Of a stretch of DNA of 13,733 nucleotides, positions 12,693 through 13,733 are shown piece by piece (the stretch's first letter is position 1; the number at the start of each line of letters is the position of its first letter). The stretch spans positions 1-13,733 of the forward strand of contig CANCSL010000032.1 in the NCBI GenBank assembly GCA_947380835.1, read 5' to 3'. Made by a program: the position numbers and the translations under genes. The notes under the pieces were generated by a model. The model was not told the origin of the DNA. It saw nothing but the letters and a program-made list of their open reading frames with translations, and ran no database searches. Source of the DNA: Actinomycetota bacterium. Its GTDB lineage: Bacteria; Actinomycetota; Actinomycetes; Nanopelagicales; Nanopelagicaceae.

Positions 12693-13733
12693 GTGGCTGG
12701 AATTGGTGCGCTCAAAAACGGAGCAAAGACAGTAAAGAGTTCAGCAGCTCCTGCCGCGAAGAAAGCCGTGGCGAAAAAAGCAATAGCGAAATCCGTTTCG
12801 AAATCGATTGTGAAAAAAGAGACCACCAAAAAGGAAACTGTGAAAAAAGAAGTTGTAAAGAAAGTCGCCGCTAAGAAAGCTGTTGTGAAAAGCGCTGCCA
12901 AGCCTGCAGCTAAAAAAGTCGCTGCAAAGAAAGTTGCTGGTCCACGTCTCTTTCCAACAAAGGCCGAACTTGAGGCGCGCAGACTTGCTGCCGAAGCCGA
13001 AGAACTTGCCAAAGAAGAGAAGCGAAATGCCGGTCGTAAATTATTTCCGACCAAGGCTGAACTTGAAGCAAAGCGTCGTGCTGAACTTGGCATCACTGAC
13101 GAACCTGCGCCAGAAAGTGCAGAGGTCGCCCCAAGCAAGGCGGCTAAATCTGTTATTACCAAAATTGATGGCGAAGAAGTTGAACTCGAGGAGATCGATC
13201 TAGAAGATCTCGAATCCCTCGTTGAGGATACAAAAGAAGAAGTTGTCGCCGAAGATCCTGCCAATGAAATCCGCGTCGTCAATGTCGCCGAAGAATCTCA
13301 GAACGAAGAGAACGCTTTTACGATCAAAGATTCTGAAGAAGATGACGCTCCGCCTCAGACCGTTCTTACTGCTGGCGCCACCGCTGACCCGGTCAAGGAT
13401 TATTTGAAACTGATTGGTCGTGTTCCACTTCTTAATGCCGAAATGGAAGTAGATCTTTCTTTGCGCGTTGAAGCCGGCCTTTTTGCGGAAGAGCGTTTGG
13501 CGAAAGATAAGAAGATGGATAAGAAGATGCGTCGCGAGTTCGAACAACTCGTTCTTGACGGACGTCGAGCCAAAAACCACTTGTTAGAAGCCAACTTGCG
13601 TTTGGTAGTTTCATTAGCAAAGCGTTACACCGGCCGCGGCATGCTCTTTCTTGACTTGATTCAAGAAGGAAACTTGGGACTTATTCGCGCAGTCGAAAAG
13701 TTTGACTACACCAAGGGATATAAGTTCTCGACT
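12693..13733 (+). CDS. sigA: Primary RNA polymerase sigma factor (SigA/RpoD/HrdB), N-terminal part, cut by window end
   Basis: 347 codons are present; the gene runs off the right edge. The sigma-70 part begins near residue 232 (DPVKDYLKLIGRVPLLNAEME, region 1.2) and continues into region 2 from Asn301: NLRLVVSLAKRYTGRGM, LDLIQEGNLGLIRAVEKFDY, YKFST. These are hallmarks of the housekeeping factor that directs RNA polymerase to -10/-35 promoters. Regions 2.4 to 4 lie outside. The N-terminus is long: a Lys/Ala-rich basic tail (about 1-83), two copies of LFPTKAELEA (86-95 and 117-126), and an acidic stretch (about 159-225) in place of a classical region 1.1. Lys/Ala-rich sigma N-termini are known in actinobacteria. 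The GTG start at 12693 is in frame with the sigma domains and has AAAGGA six bases upstream; an ATG at 12686 is out of frame. Confidence 0.95.
   Translation, partial: MAGIGALKNGAKTVKSSAAPAAKKAVAKKAIAKSVSKSIVKKETTKKETVKKEVVKKVAAKKAVVKSAAKPAAKKVAAKKVAGPRLFPTKAELEARRLAAEAEELAKEEKRNAGRKLFPTKAELEAKRRAELGITDEPAPESAEVAPSKAAKSVITKIDGEEVELEEIDLEDLESLVEDTKEEVVAEDPANEIRVVNVAEESQNEENAFTIKDSEEDDAPPQTVLTAGATADPVKDYLKLIGRVPLLNAEMEVDLSLRVEAGLFAEERLAKDKKMDKKMRREFEQLVLDGRRAKNHLLEANLRLVVSLAKRYTGRGMLFLDLIQEGNLGLIRAVEKFDYTKGYKFST

Noticed and set aside
12602..12874. 90-codon plus-strand open frame overlapping the sigma factor start
   Set aside because: It is out of frame with the sigma domains, begins upstream of the TATAAT box, and its product has no family-like features.
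12665..13282. 205-codon minus-strand open frame rich in Ser and Ala
   Set aside because: It is antisense to the Lys/Ala/Glu-rich start of the sigma factor; the repetitive codons there keep the reverse frame open. No ribosome site or family resemblance was seen.

Overview
The window reads as chromosomal core DNA of a moderate-GC actinobacterium. Four things point there: a SAM-IV-type riboswitch (a class described mainly from Actinobacteria) ahead of metY; a close relative of mycobacterial Zmp1; a primary sigma factor with a Lys/Ala-rich N-terminus; and several genes whose -10 box (TAnnnT) lies 6-8 bases before the start codon, as in leaderless transcripts. Base composition looks close to even, lower than Streptomyces or Mycobacterium. 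A freshwater lineage such as Nanopelagicales or a small-genome Microbacteriaceae would fit, but the sequence alone does not settle this. No mobile element, CRISPR array, tRNA or rRNA was seen.

Layout. Positions 1-2149 (+) hold the end of a peptide/nickel ABC importer operon: the last 40 codons of a permease, then two ATPases whose genes overlap by 4 bases, closed by a bidirectional terminator. Positions 2217-4788 (-) hold a small lipoprotein and a cytosolic M13 zinc endopeptidase (zmp1). A MarR-type regulator (4878-5378, +) diverges from zmp1 and converges, across a strong bidirectional terminator, on a small histone-H1-like Lys/Ala protein (5438-5728, -). Positions 5943-8081 (-) hold an MFS exporter and panB. 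From 8165 on, everything is on the + strand: nadE, the SAM-IV riboswitch with metY, metX, and the first 347 codons of the primary sigma factor gene, cut by the window edge.

How the genes work together. The importer brings in peptides that Zmp1-like endopeptidases could cut; the MarR protein may control zmp1 or itself from the shared 89-base intergenic region. PanB (pantothenate/CoA) and NadE (NAD) are divergently transcribed cofactor enzymes. MetX makes O-acyl-homoserine and MetY converts it to homocysteine by direct sulfhydrylation, under SAM feedback through the riboswitch; metX also has a candidate promoter of its own, which would escape that control.

The most notable observation is regulatory. 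Two same-orientation 9-mers matching DnaA boxes sit directly upstream of a perfect TATAAT in the sigma-factor promoter, suggesting that the replication initiator DnaA could tune the primary sigma factor. The sigma factor itself has an unusual N-terminus: a basic H1-like tail, a duplicated LFPTKAELEA motif, then an acidic stretch. No clearly new multi-gene system was found.
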